Source: an uncultured Bacteroides sp.
GTDB lineage: Bacteria; Bacteroidota; Bacteroidia; Bacteroidales; Bacteroidaceae
Direction: 5' to 3'
Length of the DNA stretch: 64,000 nt
Assembly (NCBI RefSeq): GCF_963678425.1
Contig: NZ_OY782855.1
Coordinates: forward strand, 868,001-932,000
Shown here piece by piece: positions 44,682 to 54,062 of this stretch. A program made the translations under genes and the position numbers. The stretch's first letter is position 1. Each line of letters starts with the position of its first letter. The notes under the pieces were generated by a model that saw only the letters and a list, made by a program, of their open reading frames with translations, had not been told where the DNA came from and ran no database searches.

Positions 44682-45545
44682 TTACATGTGAAGTCTCCTT
44701 TTATATTCACTGGGTGTCAAACCTGTCAGTTTTTTAAATAGCTTATTAAAATAAGAGATATTATCAAAAGACAGGTTATAGCCAATCTCCTTTATCGGCA
44801 TATCATCAAGGATTAGCATTACCTGAGCCTTTTCTATTTTTTTTTGATTAATGAATTGCATCGGAGTACATTTCATCTCATTTTTAAATAGCCTGATAAA
44901 ATGATCATCTGTGAGAAAACATAATTCAGAAAGCTGATTAATATTGATCTGCTTATCTATATTCTTACGGATATAACTTAAAGCCTTTAGAATCCTGTTG
45001 TCGGTAACTTCAATCTTCTGTTCTGCATCTTTAAGAAACCTGGAAAAGAGCTGCTGCAAAATTCCTTTCGTCTCTATCAGTAAATAATAAGGTAACTGCG
45101 CATTTTCAGAAATATTTTTCACAAGCGTTTGTGAATTATCGTAGAATGAAGGATCATATCGTTTCAGTTCACGATTGGGATTTATTTCAAGCAAACGCTT
45201 TACAAGTAAAATATCAATTTCAGTAGCCTTAACCTCAACAGCCGGATTCATCTGCTCTATAATACTCAGATTATCAATTTGTTCTTCATAAATATGGATA
45301 TAATACAAAGAAAAATATCCGTCACATTCATAACCATGCAAGGTGAAGGACGGAATAAGATACAAATGTCCCGGAATAAGATTATAAGTACCATCAGGCA
45401 ATACAATTCTAGCATTTCCTCCATCCACCCAAAACAATCTTGAAAACGGACTGTTCACGTTCGTCCAGTTCCAGTCGGCATTGTGAATAGCATGTCCTAT
45501 ATTCAGCAAAGTAAAGTTCAGACCCTCTTTTTTTTCTCTTACCAT
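44682..45545 (-). CDS. AraC-family regulator next to the fucosidase gene
   Basis: A 287-residue AraC/XylS regulator. The N-terminal cupin-like sensor half includes DGTYNLIPGHLYLIPSFTLHGYEC. The C-terminal pair of helix-turn-helices includes ALSYIRKNIDKQININQLSE, DDHFIRLFKNEMKCTPMQFI and IKEIGYNLSFDNISYFNKLF, ending KKLTGLTPSEYKRRL. It is divergent from the GH29 fucosidase gene and is the obvious candidate to control it, perhaps in response to fucose. A start at 45581 would add 12 residues. I prefer 45545, because a -7-like TATATTCG overlaps the longer form. Confidence 0.9.
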   Translation of the reverse strand: MVREKKEGLNFTLLNIGHAIHNADWNWTNVNSPFSRLFWVDGGNARIVLPDGTYNLIPGHLYLIPSFTLHGYECDGYFSLYYIHIYEEQIDNLSIIEQMNPAVEVKATEIDILLVKRLLEINPNRELKRYDPSFYDNSQTLVKNISENAQLPYYLLIETKGILQQLFSRFLKDAEQKIEVTDNRILKALSYIRKNIDKQININQLSELCFLTDDHFIRLFKNEMKCTPMQFINQKKIEKAQVMLILDDMPIKEIGYNLSFDNISYFNKLFKKLTGLTPSEYKRRLHM

Positions 45546-45759
45546 GTGTTTTTTATTTTCATAAAGGCGAATATATACCAATATTTTATATTAAAGCATC
45601 TGCAGATAGAAATATTATTATTATTTATCGAAATAATGTTATTAATAGGAAATTTCACAAGGTGCTAACATATAGATAATCAGTATAGACAAAAATATTA
45701 ATATCGAATTTGTATTATAATATATCGAGATAGTATAATATTAATAGTTCCCGAATAAC

Positions 45760-45767
45760 TACTTTTG
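45760..45767 (+). promoter_or_regulatory. -7 box of the fucosidase operon
   Basis: TACTTTTG, 20 bases before the ATG at 45788. Confidence 0.55.
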
Positions 45768-45787
45768 AAAAAATTAAAAACACACTT

Positions 45788-47428
45788 ATGAAAAACGCTT
45801 TATTTATATCATTATTTATTGCCATGTTCGGTACAACCGGCTTTGCTCAGGAGAATTTTCACCACATACAAAACACAAAAGAGCCCATGCAAACAGGAAA
45901 ATTTGAGCCTACATGGGAATCACTGAAACAATACAAAGTACCCGAATGGTACCGCAATGCCAAGTTTGGCATCTGGGCACACTGGGGGCCTCAATGCCAA
46001 CCTGAAGATGGCGACTGGTATGGTCGTGGAATGTACGAAGAGGGTTCTCGTCAGTATAAATCACACCTTAAAAAGTATGGTCATCCTTCTAAATCTGGCT
46101 TCAAAGACGTTATTCATGAATGGAAAGCCGAGAAATGGGATCCTGAAAAACTAGTCAGACTGTATAAGCGCGCAGGTGCTCAATACTTCTTTGCCATGGG
46201 TAATCATCACGATAATTTCGACCTTTGGGACAGTAAATACCATAACTGGAATTCCACCAAGATAGGTCCTAAGAAAAATATTCTTGAAGGCTGGGCCAAA
46301 GCTGCCAGACACAACGGTTTACCTTTCGGAGTTAGTATCCATGCCTCACATGCATGGACATGGTATGAAACAGCTCAGGGAGCCGACAAGCAAGGCCCTC
46401 TCGCCGGAGTTCCTTATGATGGGAAACTTACTAAAGAAGATGGTAAAGGTACATGGTGGGAAGGCTTAGATCCACAGGAACTATACGCACAGAATCATGA
46501 ATTAAGTAGTAGAAACCAAAATCCAGGCGCTATCCACTCTCAATGGGATTGGGCAGATGGAGCATCCGTTCCCAGCAAGGAATATTGTGAAAATTTCTAT
46601 GACAGAACTGTCGATATGATTAATAAGTACCATCCTGATTTACTCTATTTCGATGATACCGCTCTCCCATTATGGCCTATCAGTGATGCCGGCCTAAACA
46701 TAGCTGCACATTTCTATAACAGCAACATGAAAAGAAACAACGGCAAACTAAATAGCGTTATTTTCGGTAAGATTCTTACCGATGAGCAAAAAGAGTGCCT
46801 TGTGTGGGACGTTGAAAGAGGTGCTCCGGACAAAATGCAAGAGAAGCCATGGCAAACATGTTCCTGCATCGGTGACTGGCATTACAATCGATCTGTATAT
46901 GATGACAACCGATACAAATCAGCAAAAACAGTTATACAAATGCTTGCAGATATTGTGAGCAAAAACGGGAACCTGTTACTTAATATTCCTGTGCGTGGTG
47001 ATGGAACCATTGATGATAAGGAAGTTGCCGTACTCGAAGGTATTGCAAAATGGATGGACGTAAACAAAGAGTGTATTTTTGGTACCCGTCCATGGAATAT
47101 ATTTGGTGAAGGTCCTGATGCAGAGAAAAAGAATCCAATGAACGCACAAGGATTCAATGAAGGTAAGAACAAATATACTGCTGAAGATATCCGCTTCACT
47201 GAAAAGAACGGAGCCTTGTATGCCATCGTAATGGAATGGCCTGAAAGTGGTAAAATAGTTATTAAATCACTTGCAGCAGACTCTCCGAACTACAAAGAAA
47301 ATATCAAAAAAGTTCAATTACTGGGCAGTGGGAAAGTAGCTTTCACTCGTGACAATACAGGACTGATCATTACCCTTCCCAAACAGAAGCCTGACGAAAT
47401 TGGACTAGTCCTTAAAATAAACAACTAA
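45788..47428 (+). CDS. Alpha-L-fucosidase, GH29
   Basis: A 546-residue exported fucosidase. Signal peptide MKNALFISLFIAMFGTTGFA, then the GH29 barrel: PEWYRNAKFGIWAHWGPQC, AKFLVRLYKRAGAQYFFAMG-type strand with GNHHDNFDLWDSKYHNWNS, and HPDLLYFDDTALPLW containing the nucleophile region (Asp289/Asp290). NGNLLLNIPVRGDG is the late family motif. A small beta-sandwich ends the protein. It removes L-fucose from glycans. The mutarotase gene follows after 6 bases, so the pair forms an operon. Confidence 0.95.
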   Translation: MKNALFISLFIAMFGTTGFAQENFHHIQNTKEPMQTGKFEPTWESLKQYKVPEWYRNAKFGIWAHWGPQCQPEDGDWYGRGMYEEGSRQYKSHLKKYGHPSKSGFKDVIHEWKAEKWDPEKLVRLYKRAGAQYFFAMGNHHDNFDLWDSKYHNWNSTKIGPKKNILEGWAKAARHNGLPFGVSIHASHAWTWYETAQGADKQGPLAGVPYDGKLTKEDGKGTWWEGLDPQELYAQNHELSSRNQNPGAIHSQWDWADGASVPSKEYCENFYDRTVDMINKYHPDLLYFDDTALPLWPISDAGLNIAAHFYNSNMKRNNGKLNSVIFGKILTDEQKECLVWDVERGAPDKMQEKPWQTCSCIGDWHYNRSVYDDNRYKSAKTVIQMLADIVSKNGNLLLNIPVRGDGTIDDKEVAVLEGIAKWMDVNKECIFGTRPWNIFGEGPDAEKKNPMNAQGFNEGKNKYTAEDIRFTEKNGALYAIVMEWPESGKIVIKSLAADSPNYKENIKKVQLLGSGKVAFTRDNTGLIITLPKQKPDEIGLVLKINN

Positions 47429-47434
47429 ATCATA

Positions 47435-47827
47435 ATGGAAACAAAAGAAACTGGTTACCGGGTTAAAGAGTATTTTGGCCCGGTGAAAAGATATTGCCAG
47501 ACGCTTGATTTGAAGAACTCACCCGAACTGATTGCTGAGTATGTAAAAAGGCACAGCGAATCAGAATCCTGGCCGGAAATAAGAGAGGGCATCAGAGAAG
47601 TGGGTATTCTTGAAATGGAGATATACATTCTGGGTACACGACTATTCATGATAGTGGAAACTCCTCTTAACTTCGACTGGACTTCAGCAATGGGCAAACT
47701 GGCAACCTTGCCTTTACAGGCAGAATGGGAAGAATATATGTCTATATTTCAGGAAGCAGAACCGAGAGCCACATCAGCTCAGAAATGGAAACTGATGGAC
47801 AGGATGTTCCATTTATATAATACTTAG
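47435..47827 (+). CDS. Deoxysugar mutarotase, RhaM/COG3254 family (probably L-fucose)
   Basis: A 130-residue protein of the L-rhamnose mutarotase family (formerly DUF718). VKRYCQTLDLKNSPELIAEYVKRHSES, WPEIREGIREVGILEMEIYILGTRLFMIVET and WEEYMSIFQ correspond to the family core with its His and Tyr residues. It interconverts alpha and beta anomers of a deoxysugar in the cytoplasm. Because it is cotranscribed with the fucosidase, L-fucose is the more likely substrate here than L-rhamnose. The rhamnose operon at 58-63 kb has no such gene and might share it. Confidence 0.88.
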   Translation: METKETGYRVKEYFGPVKRYCQTLDLKNSPELIAEYVKRHSESESWPEIREGIREVGILEMEIYILGTRLFMIVETPLNFDWTSAMGKLATLPLQAEWEEYMSIFQEAEPRATSAQKWKLMDRMFHLYNT

Positions 47828-47900
47828 CAACATATAATTATCTGTATTTATTAGATTATAATAGTTTTTGAAGATTAATTAAGTTGATGTTTTTCAATTT

Positions 47901-47953
47901 AATCCTGCAATAAAAGAAGCGTAGAGATACGTACTTTTATTGCAGGATTTTTA
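47901..47953 (+). terminator. Terminator of the fucosidase operon
   Basis: Perfect 16-base stem (47901-47916 with 47934-47949), 17-base loop, followed by TTTTA. Confidence 0.92.
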
Positions 47954-47982
47954 TTGATATAATGCAAAAGATAAAAACTTTA

Positions 47983-50496
47983 TTATTCCGCCACAAGCAC
48001 AATTTGCTGCTTCTCGTACACATTTACTTTTGGCAAGGTTACAATGCTTTCTGTCCCTTTAAAGTCGGGCCAGGCCTGTTTGGGGAGATAGATAGGTGCA
48101 TCCTTGCTCAGAGGCAGAATTGAGATTGTCAGTTCTTTGCTGTAAATATCCGAAGCATAACGCTTCAAGCCAAGCTCAAAGGGTTTGCCATTATAGAAAT
48201 TGTCCGTCAGCAACTTATTGCCTAGATAAATCCTTGCCACATCGCCTACATAAGGAATGCAAAGGTAAAGATCTCGCTGCGAATCAATATGTTCGGGCAG
48301 CTCCACATTCCAAACGGCAGCCCCTTTCTCAAAGTCGGAATCTTCGGGCTGCATAGCTACCTTTGCCTTACCCATTTCAATCTTACGAGCCACACCGGCT
48401 TCCTTTACCAACTTTAAAGAGACTGCAAGTGGTCTTACTTCGGGACGATTTATCTCATAACATGTAAACATCCCATCACGAGAACCTTTCAGCACTACCC
48501 CATTCATTGATAGTTTCTGAGTAGCGGGATATATTGATACAAAAGCTTTATCTGTGGTTTTGGCATCAAGTAACAATCGATTACCGTCACAAGTCAGTCC
48601 ACTACCCGACAGAAACAAACGCTCCTTCCCTGCCAACTCCGCCTTCCAGCAAGTCTGCGAAGCAGCATCACTAAGTAGCACTATATTTATCTGTCTCCCT
48701 CCGGCATCACGCAAGCGAATTGCCGCATCGATCCCGGGCTTCACATCTGCAAAACAGATGCGTCCGCCTGCTCTTTTTACTTTTACAGACGAAGAAAGGA
48801 TCTTCACTCCCTTTTCTTCAAATACAAATTCAGCCGGTATGCATTCACTCTTTGCAAACACTACAGTTAGCTCCTTTCCATCGGTAACTTTAGCTATGGG
48901 CTGAGCCGTTGCATAGACCAGCGAAACACCATTCAGCTTCATGTTAAACGCCCAGAAGAAGCTGCAGTCTGAAGGGACGGTTATAGGTACTGAAGGGAAA
49001 GTCAATCGACCACCAGGCAAATCAATATCAAACTGCACACCTTCTTTCGGAGCAAGCGGTTTGAGCCTGTGATAATTGTTCACAAATACATATCCGGTGC
49101 GTCCGTCACTCCTCACACACCAACGTAACAAGGAATCCGTATTGAAATTAGTTGGTGCATTGGCAGGAAATACGGGTTGCATGGTAGTAAGTTCCGAACC
49201 AAAGTCGTGCAGAAACAGATGCAACCGCCTCAGCAAATGATACTGTCCGTTTATTTGTCCGAATTCACCTAGCGGAGCCTGAAAATCGTACGATTTCACC
49301 GGAAGATCATTCCAGTAAGTATAATTGCTGGCTTGCTTCTCATTCAGCGTAGAAAGCTCCCCTTCAGGATTCGTTCCCCCGTGATACATGTAATATCCTG
49401 GCAAGTTACTTCCCGAACCTACCCGCACCAGAGCCATTGAATAAACATCCATCGGAGCAATGCTTATACGGCGATGATAACTCGGCATCATCCCGCCACC
49501 CAGTTCACAGGTAAGATACGGATAAGCCATGTCACCCCTATCGTCCTTGTCCGATTGCTTAGGCAACTGCTCTGTGGCAATCACCGTAGATCCACGGAAA
49601 GAGCGGAATATATAACTCTTGCCGTAATCACCCGGCATTTCCTTCAGTGACCTATCCCAGAATCCGTCGGCATAATCGCCGTACAGCGGAATAATCTCCC
49701 CAAAAGTAGCCGGCGTACTCAGCTTCGGCCATCCAGTTCGGGTGTAAAGCGGTACATCAAAGCCAATCTCTCTCACCATCTTTTTCAGTGTCATCAGGTG
49801 TTCCCACTTGCCACCATATTCATTCTCGAGCTGAACCCCGATTACCGGCCCACCATCCTTCCACATCATTCCCTTTACCTGATCATAGATATGACTATAC
49901 CAGTTCTGCAACTTTGCAAGATATTCAGGGTTATTCTCGCGAAGCTTAAAGCCTTCGTTCACCATCCATTCCGGAAATCCACCGTTGCGCACCTCACCGT
50001 GACACCACGGTCCTATTCTCACCACTACATACAAGCCCAGTTCGTGGCAAAGCTCAACAAACTTATGCAAATCATGCTGCCCCGTCCATTTATATTTTCC
50101 TTCCACTTCTTCGTGGTGAATCCAGAAAATATAGGTAGCCACCACATTTATTCCTCCCGCCTTCATCTTCAGAAGTTCATTGCGCCACTCCCCTTCAGGA
50201 TAACGGGAAAAATGGAACTCTCCCATTACCGGCAACACAGGTTTCCCGTTTAACAGCATGCTTTGCGAATTAAACGTAACAGTACTCCCCTCAGGGTTCA
50301 CAGCCGTCCCAAGATGAAATATATCCCCTTTCACCTTTACTCCTTTGGGTACTTTTACTACATATAGATTCTGCTTGTCTGCACTTTTAAGCGAAACGCC
50401 ATGCAGATTATCTTTCAAAACAGCATGCACTGATGCGTTGGCATTACAAAGACAACAAGCCGCAAACAGTCCGCTGATTATATATACTTTTTTCAT
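47983..50496 (-). CDS. Beta-galactosidase-like glycoside hydrolase, GH35
   Basis: An 837-residue exported GH35 enzyme. Signal peptide MKKVYIISGLFAACCLCNANA. The barrel has LNGKPVLPVMGEFHFSRYP, MKAGGINVVATYIFWIHHEE, VVVRIGPWCHGEVRNGGFPEW, the acid/base Glu226 in GVQLENEYGG and the nucleophile Glu331 in YLTCELGGGMMPSYHRR. Later parts are beta-sandwich domains with a galactose-binding-like end. Length exceeds minimal GH35 enzymes. It releases beta-linked galactose from oligosaccharides or complex glycans. It stands alone and is convergent with the fucosidase operon. Confidence 0.93.
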   Translation of the reverse strand: MKKVYIISGLFAACCLCNANASVHAVLKDNLHGVSLKSADKQNLYVVKVPKGVKVKGDIFHLGTAVNPEGSTVTFNSQSMLLNGKPVLPVMGEFHFSRYPEGEWRNELLKMKAGGINVVATYIFWIHHEEVEGKYKWTGQHDLHKFVELCHELGLYVVVRIGPWCHGEVRNGGFPEWMVNEGFKLRENNPEYLAKLQNWYSHIYDQVKGMMWKDGGPVIGVQLENEYGGKWEHLMTLKKMVREIGFDVPLYTRTGWPKLSTPATFGEIIPLYGDYADGFWDRSLKEMPGDYGKSYIFRSFRGSTVIATEQLPKQSDKDDRGDMAYPYLTCELGGGMMPSYHRRISIAPMDVYSMALVRVGSGSNLPGYYMYHGGTNPEGELSTLNEKQASNYTYWNDLPVKSYDFQAPLGEFGQINGQYHLLRRLHLFLHDFGSELTTMQPVFPANAPTNFNTDSLLRWCVRSDGRTGYVFVNNYHRLKPLAPKEGVQFDIDLPGGRLTFPSVPITVPSDCSFFWAFNMKLNGVSLVYATAQPIAKVTDGKELTVVFAKSECIPAEFVFEEKGVKILSSSVKVKRAGGRICFADVKPGIDAAIRLRDAGGRQINIVLLSDAASQTCWKAELAGKERLFLSGSGLTCDGNRLLLDAKTTDKAFVSIYPATQKLSMNGVVLKGSRDGMFTCYEINRPEVRPLAVSLKLVKEAGVARKIEMGKAKVAMQPEDSDFEKGAAVWNVELPEHIDSQRDLYLCIPYVGDVARIYLGNKLLTDNFYNGKPFELGLKRYASDIYSKELTISILPLSKDAPIYLPKQAWPDFKGTESIVTLPKVNVYEKQQIVLVAE

Positions 50497-50587
50497 TCTT
50501 CTGCTATATCGATATTATGAATTAACGAATTATTGCGGAAAGATAAGAATAAATTATGGAATCGTTTTGTCTCAAATCTCTTCTTCA

Positions 50588-51148
50588 TTAATAACCCGAT
50601 TTTTTAATCAGCATTTTACCAAGAACAGTATCTTTGGGAAGATATTTCCCTTCCAGATATAATTCGCCAAGACATTTATTAGCTTGCATATCACCTAAAG
50701 CAGCACCTTTTTTCAGATTATCAATCATAAACTGTCTCGTTACTTTATCAAAAGAGAACGGGCTCTTTTCATGAACCAGATGATTATTTACAACCTTACA
50801 ATTACAATAATATTCATAAGAATCTAACAGGTTATAAACATCATAATAAGCTGAAGGATAATGACATGTATTTGCCATTAATAATGAATAAAATAAAGAC
50901 TTATTCTTATCAGAATCATATATATAGTCAGTTGTATTATCTGAATACAGCAATTGATCATATGCTTTTCTATCATTATCTTCTACCACACGTTTTTCTA
51001 GTTCTTTTATAGTAAGATCTGTATAGTTCAATGTAAATACATTCATATAAGGATACGGCTCATTCACTTTATACTTCTTGTAAAAGTAACCCCAAAGACC
51101 AATTATGGCAAAGGTACAAAATAGCGTAATTAAAACATTTTTTCTCAT
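50588..51148 (-). CDS. Membrane-anchored protein with Sel1-like end, paralogue A
   Basis: A 186-residue protein with an N-terminal membrane helix (about 5-22, VLITLFCTFAIIGLWGYF). The body contains YSLLMANTCHYPSAYYDVYN, closely matched by YSIIVANKCHYPLAYYDVYL in the neighbouring upstream gene, so the two are tandem paralogues. The end (ALGDMQANKCLGELYLEGKY) reads like a Sel1 repeat. It is last in a five-gene operon. Function unknown. Confidence 0.75.
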   Translation of the reverse strand: MRKNVLITLFCTFAIIGLWGYFYKKYKVNEPYPYMNVFTLNYTDLTIKELEKRVVEDNDRKAYDQLLYSDNTTDYIYDSDKNKSLFYSLLMANTCHYPSAYYDVYNLLDSYEYYCNCKVVNNHLVHEKSPFSFDKVTRQFMIDNLKKGAALGDMQANKCLGELYLEGKYLPKDTVLGKMLIKKSGY

Positions 51149-51162
51149 TACATCATGAATTG

Positions 51163-51660
51163 TTAAATTTGCAATTGTCTCAAATCGTATTTTGCTTTCG
51201 AATACCCAAGCCTTGCTGCTGCCTTTAAATATTCATACATGAGAGTCTTAGTCTCTTCATTACAACTCATATCAGGCATTAATTTCTCAAGAAATCTTAT
51301 TTCAAGATAAACATCATAATAAGCTAAAGGATAATGACATTTATTTGCCACTATAATTGAATAAAAAAGGAATTCACCTTCGTGCGGGGTGTTCATATAA
51401 ATTGCGCGTAACCGATTGTAGGCTATCGTATCACCATTTAATACACTCCTTCTTAGTGATTTTATTAATACTTCTCTCCTTTTATACAAGTTAAATAAAT
51501 GTTCTCTATTTGCATTTTCAGTGGTTAACACATCCAGCTGTTTCTGTCTTTCTATACAATAGAAGCCAAAGATCGTCAGTAGAATGAGATTTACCAGAGC
51601 AATCTTTAAGTTCCTCTTAAACATTTGCGTCTTATCTTTATTATTCATGTAACACAACAT
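51163..51660 (-). CDS. Membrane-anchored protein with Sel1-like end, paralogue B
   Basis: A 165-residue protein with an N-terminal membrane helix (about 18-35, IALVNLILLTIFGFYCI) and the shared block YSIIVANKCHYPLAYYDVYL. The C-terminus YLKAAARLGYSKAKYDLRQL is a short Sel1-like segment. Its start is uncertain: Met5 and Met13 are alternatives to the ATG at 51660. It lies 14 bases upstream of its paralogue and 10 bases downstream of a lipoprotein gene in the same operon. Function unknown. Confidence 0.72.
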   Translation of the reverse strand: MLCYMNNKDKTQMFKRNLKIALVNLILLTIFGFYCIERQKQLDVLTTENANREHLFNLYKRREVLIKSLRRSVLNGDTIAYNRLRAIYMNTPHEGEFLFYSIIVANKCHYPLAYYDVYLEIRFLEKLMPDMSCNEETKTLMYEYLKAAARLGYSKAKYDLRQLQI

Positions 51661-51670
51661 TTACTATAAA

Positions 51671-52396
51671 TTACGATATATACTTTTGCTTCATACTTTT
51701 CATCACCCATTTATCCTTTACTTTCTCAAAAGTAACTTCACCTCCTTGAAAATTACCACAATAAAGTGCAATAGCTTGCGTTAATTTTTTATTAAAAGTG
51801 ATTTTTGAAAGAACTGGAGATGATTCTAGAGTCCAAGCAAAGCCAAATCCAGGTCCTGAAATATAAACATAATGGTCTAATTTTAGTGCTCTATTATTTG
51901 ATTCATTATATAGATCCATACTAGCAACCTGTTCTCCTTTCTCTCTATAGATCTTTTCCAAAGAAAAATTAATCAACGCCTCTCTATACTCTTTTGTGAG
52001 ATAAACCACTTTATATTTTTCAATTGGTGGTCTAAAATTTATAATTGTGTCAGGTTCGGAGTCAGCTACCGTATAATCAATCTGATTCTGTACAACAAAA
52101 TACATCGGTTTTCCCTTGAATTTACAAAACACTTTGTAAATGTCATATATGGCCGTATAAACCTTATTTTGATGAATAAACTCATCGGTATTTGGTTTTA
52201 CAGACTTGTGCCATTCTTCAAAGAAAGCATTCAGGCGAACTGAATCATTTTCTTTGTAAGCAGTTTCTAGTTGCTTAGATAAATATTCAGATGTATGTTT
52301 GGGGAGATAATTGTCTTGTACCTTTTTATTGCATGAAGAAAAAAGGAATGCAATTATCAGACTTATAAAAGTCCATTTCACTAATGCTTTATTCAT
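51671..52396 (-). CDS. Hypothetical lipoprotein, 241 aa
   Basis: A 241-residue lipoprotein with signal ending FLFSSC (Cys22). The mature part is helical at first (YLSKQLETAYKENDSVRLNA, FFEEWHKSVKPNTDEF) and then beta-rich (ALKLDHYVYISGPGFGFAWT, EVTFEKVKDKWVMKSMKQKY). I do not recognise the family. It is the third gene of the five-gene minus-strand operon. Confidence 0.78.
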   Translation of the reverse strand: MNKALVKWTFISLIIAFLFSSCNKKVQDNYLPKHTSEYLSKQLETAYKENDSVRLNAFFEEWHKSVKPNTDEFIHQNKVYTAIYDIYKVFCKFKGKPMYFVVQNQIDYTVADSEPDTIINFRPPIEKYKVVYLTKEYREALINFSLEKIYREKGEQVASMDLYNESNNRALKLDHYVYISGPGFGFAWTLESSPVLSKITFNKKLTQAIALYCGNFQGGEVTFEKVKDKWVMKSMKQKYIS

Positions 52397-52423
52397 CTTA
52401 AGTTTTGATTACATAATCTGCTA

Positions 52424-53173
52424 TTAGTTTTCTCTGTTAACATATTGGTCTATAAAAGTATAATAAGGCAAACAATCACAATGAAAATTATTTTTTATGT
52501 AAAACACCTTATTTTTAGCAAATAAAAAGAACTCACCTGTCATTGTACTCCATTGCTTAACATTGTTCTTTATTTCCTTTTTTATACATTGCCTCGATTC
52601 TATTTGAAGGCAGTTCAAACTATTAATTATCGAAGATGAAACTCTTTTATTTACTATTACTAAAGCACCATTATCTTTATAAGATCCTGAAAGATAATAA
52701 GCATGATGTTCTTTTTTGAGCATATAGTTTTCAAGATAATAATAACATCCGGTTGCACGATACGCAAAAGCGATAGTTTCAGCATCTAAAAGGTCACTTT
52801 CAGATATTAAATCAACAAACTGATACCTGATTTTACTTTTTAAATTAATGATAGTATCAGTTTTCAATACCAACTTTGCTTTCTGATCAAAATCAAAAAC
52901 CGATTTAATGTGATAAGTATACTCTCCTGTTTTCAAACTATCCCAAAACAAAGTAGTTTCCTTTTTAACCGAATCATAATCTACCTTTTTAACTTTTAAA
53001 GTATCATGATCATTAGTAAGAAAAGCATTTGATAAAAGCTTGAACTTAATACTACTATCACAAACAATAGTTAAGTTATACTTACCAGCATTCGATGTTT
53101 TATTCCTGCAACTGCAAATAAAGAGCGTTGATAATAAAACTACTGTTATTAATATTTTAAAAGTAATTTTCAT
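52424..53173 (-). CDS. Hypothetical lipoprotein, 249 aa
   Basis: A 249-residue lipoprotein. I use the ATG at 53173, which gives the signal MKITFKILITVVLLSTLFIC followed by SC. An upstream start at 53242 would add 23 residues and overlap the preceding gene. The mature part begins with beta strands typical of an Ig-like or transthyretin-like fold (KYNLTIVCDSSIKFKLLSN, TGEYTYHIKSVFDF) and has cysteines near the end (HCDCLPYYTF). No family recognised. Second gene of the operon. Confidence 0.78.
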   Translation of the reverse strand: MKITFKILITVVLLSTLFICSCRNKTSNAGKYNLTIVCDSSIKFKLLSNAFLTNDHDTLKVKKVDYDSVKKETTLFWDSLKTGEYTYHIKSVFDFDQKAKLVLKTDTIINLKSKIRYQFVDLISESDLLDAETIAFAYRATGCYYYLENYMLKKEHHAYYLSGSYKDNGALVIVNKRVSSSIINSLNCLQIESRQCIKKEIKNNVKQWSTMTGEFFLFAKNKVFYIKNNFHCDCLPYYTFIDQYVNREN

Positions 53174-53189
53174 TTCTCCTAAAGTATTT

Positions 53190-54023
53190 TCATTGTAAAG
53201 GCAAACTAAAAGCAATCGGAACAATATAATAGACAGGAACATTTACCCCATTTTGCTTACCAGGAATCCAGTCGGGCATACTCCGAATCACTATAAGAGC
53301 TTCTTTATCACAATAAGCATCTAAAGAACGCATTATTTGAGCATTATACAGTTTCCCTTCTTTAGAAACAACAAACCGGACATAAACCTTCCCTGAAATT
53401 TTATCATTCTTTGATAACTCTGGATATTTTATATTCTTAGCGATAAATTGATCCATTGCTGCTTTTCCTCCTGGGAATTGGGGCATCTGTTCTACTAAAG
53501 TAAAAGGGCACTCCGATTTTTCATCATAAATATTCGGATCTTTGTTATCAGATGTTTTTATTTCCTCTTTCTCATTTTTTTTAAATTCTATTGAAATTAC
53601 ACGATGCATATCCGCAGGCACTCCATTTATCTTTCCGGGAATCCATTTGGGCATATTCTTTATCAGGCGAATAGCCTCTGCATCACAGTATTTATCAAGA
53701 GAAGTCATTACAATAACCTTCTCTATTGCTCCTTTTTTAGTTACAACAAAATTTATTTCTACTTTTCCCTGCACTTTGTTTCTTGCAGATATCTCGGGAT
53801 ACTTCAGATTGTCTTTTATGTATTTTTGTAATCCATCAGTTCCACCCGGGAATTGCGGAAAGACTTCTGTTACAGAATGCCTTTTAGTTGCACTATTCCG
53901 TTGATGTATGGTATCATTAATCTGAGTAAATTTATTCAGAAAATTTGAAGATAATTTAATGCTTGCGAAGGATGAAATACTCAATGAAAAGAGTATAAGT
54001 ACTAACAATTTTGTCTTTTTCAT
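53190..54023 (-). CDS. Exported protein with two TonB C-terminal domains
   Basis: A 277-residue protein with a cleavable-looking signal peptide (MKKTKLLVLILFSLSISSFA) and two tandem TonB C-terminal domains: PQFPGGTDGLQKYIKDNLKY...VQGKVEINFVVTKKGAIEKV (about 55-150) and PQFPGGKAAMDQFIAKNIKY...ISGKVYVRFVVSKEGKL (about 185-277). The proline-rich spacer and uncleaved anchor of a true TonB are missing, so it is probably a periplasmic protein rather than an energy transducer. It heads the five-gene operon, with a -7 box at 54055-54062. Confidence 0.87.
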   Translation of the reverse strand: MKKTKLLVLILFSLSISSFASIKLSSNFLNKFTQINDTIHQRNSATKRHSVTEVFPQFPGGTDGLQKYIKDNLKYPEISARNKVQGKVEINFVVTKKGAIEKVIVMTSLDKYCDAEAIRLIKNMPKWIPGKINGVPADMHRVISIEFKKNEKEEIKTSDNKDPNIYDEKSECPFTLVEQMPQFPGGKAAMDQFIAKNIKYPELSKNDKISGKVYVRFVVSKEGKLYNAQIMRSLDAYCDKEALIVIRSMPDWIPGKQNGVNVPVYYIVPIAFSLPLQ

Positions 54024-54054
54024 AGTTTTTTTAATTATTTCTACTCTAACTTAA

Positions 54055-54062
54055 CAAAGATA
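54055..54062 (-). promoter_or_regulatory. -7 box of the five-gene envelope operon
   Basis: TATCTTTG on the minus strand, 31 bases before the ATG at 54023. Confidence 0.55.

Noticed and set aside
38876..50496. Polysaccharide utilization locus
   Set aside because: Several glycosidases and an AraC regulator are present, but there is no susC/susD pair, and the genes are in separate transcription units in both directions. I treat it as a loose glycan-degradation region.
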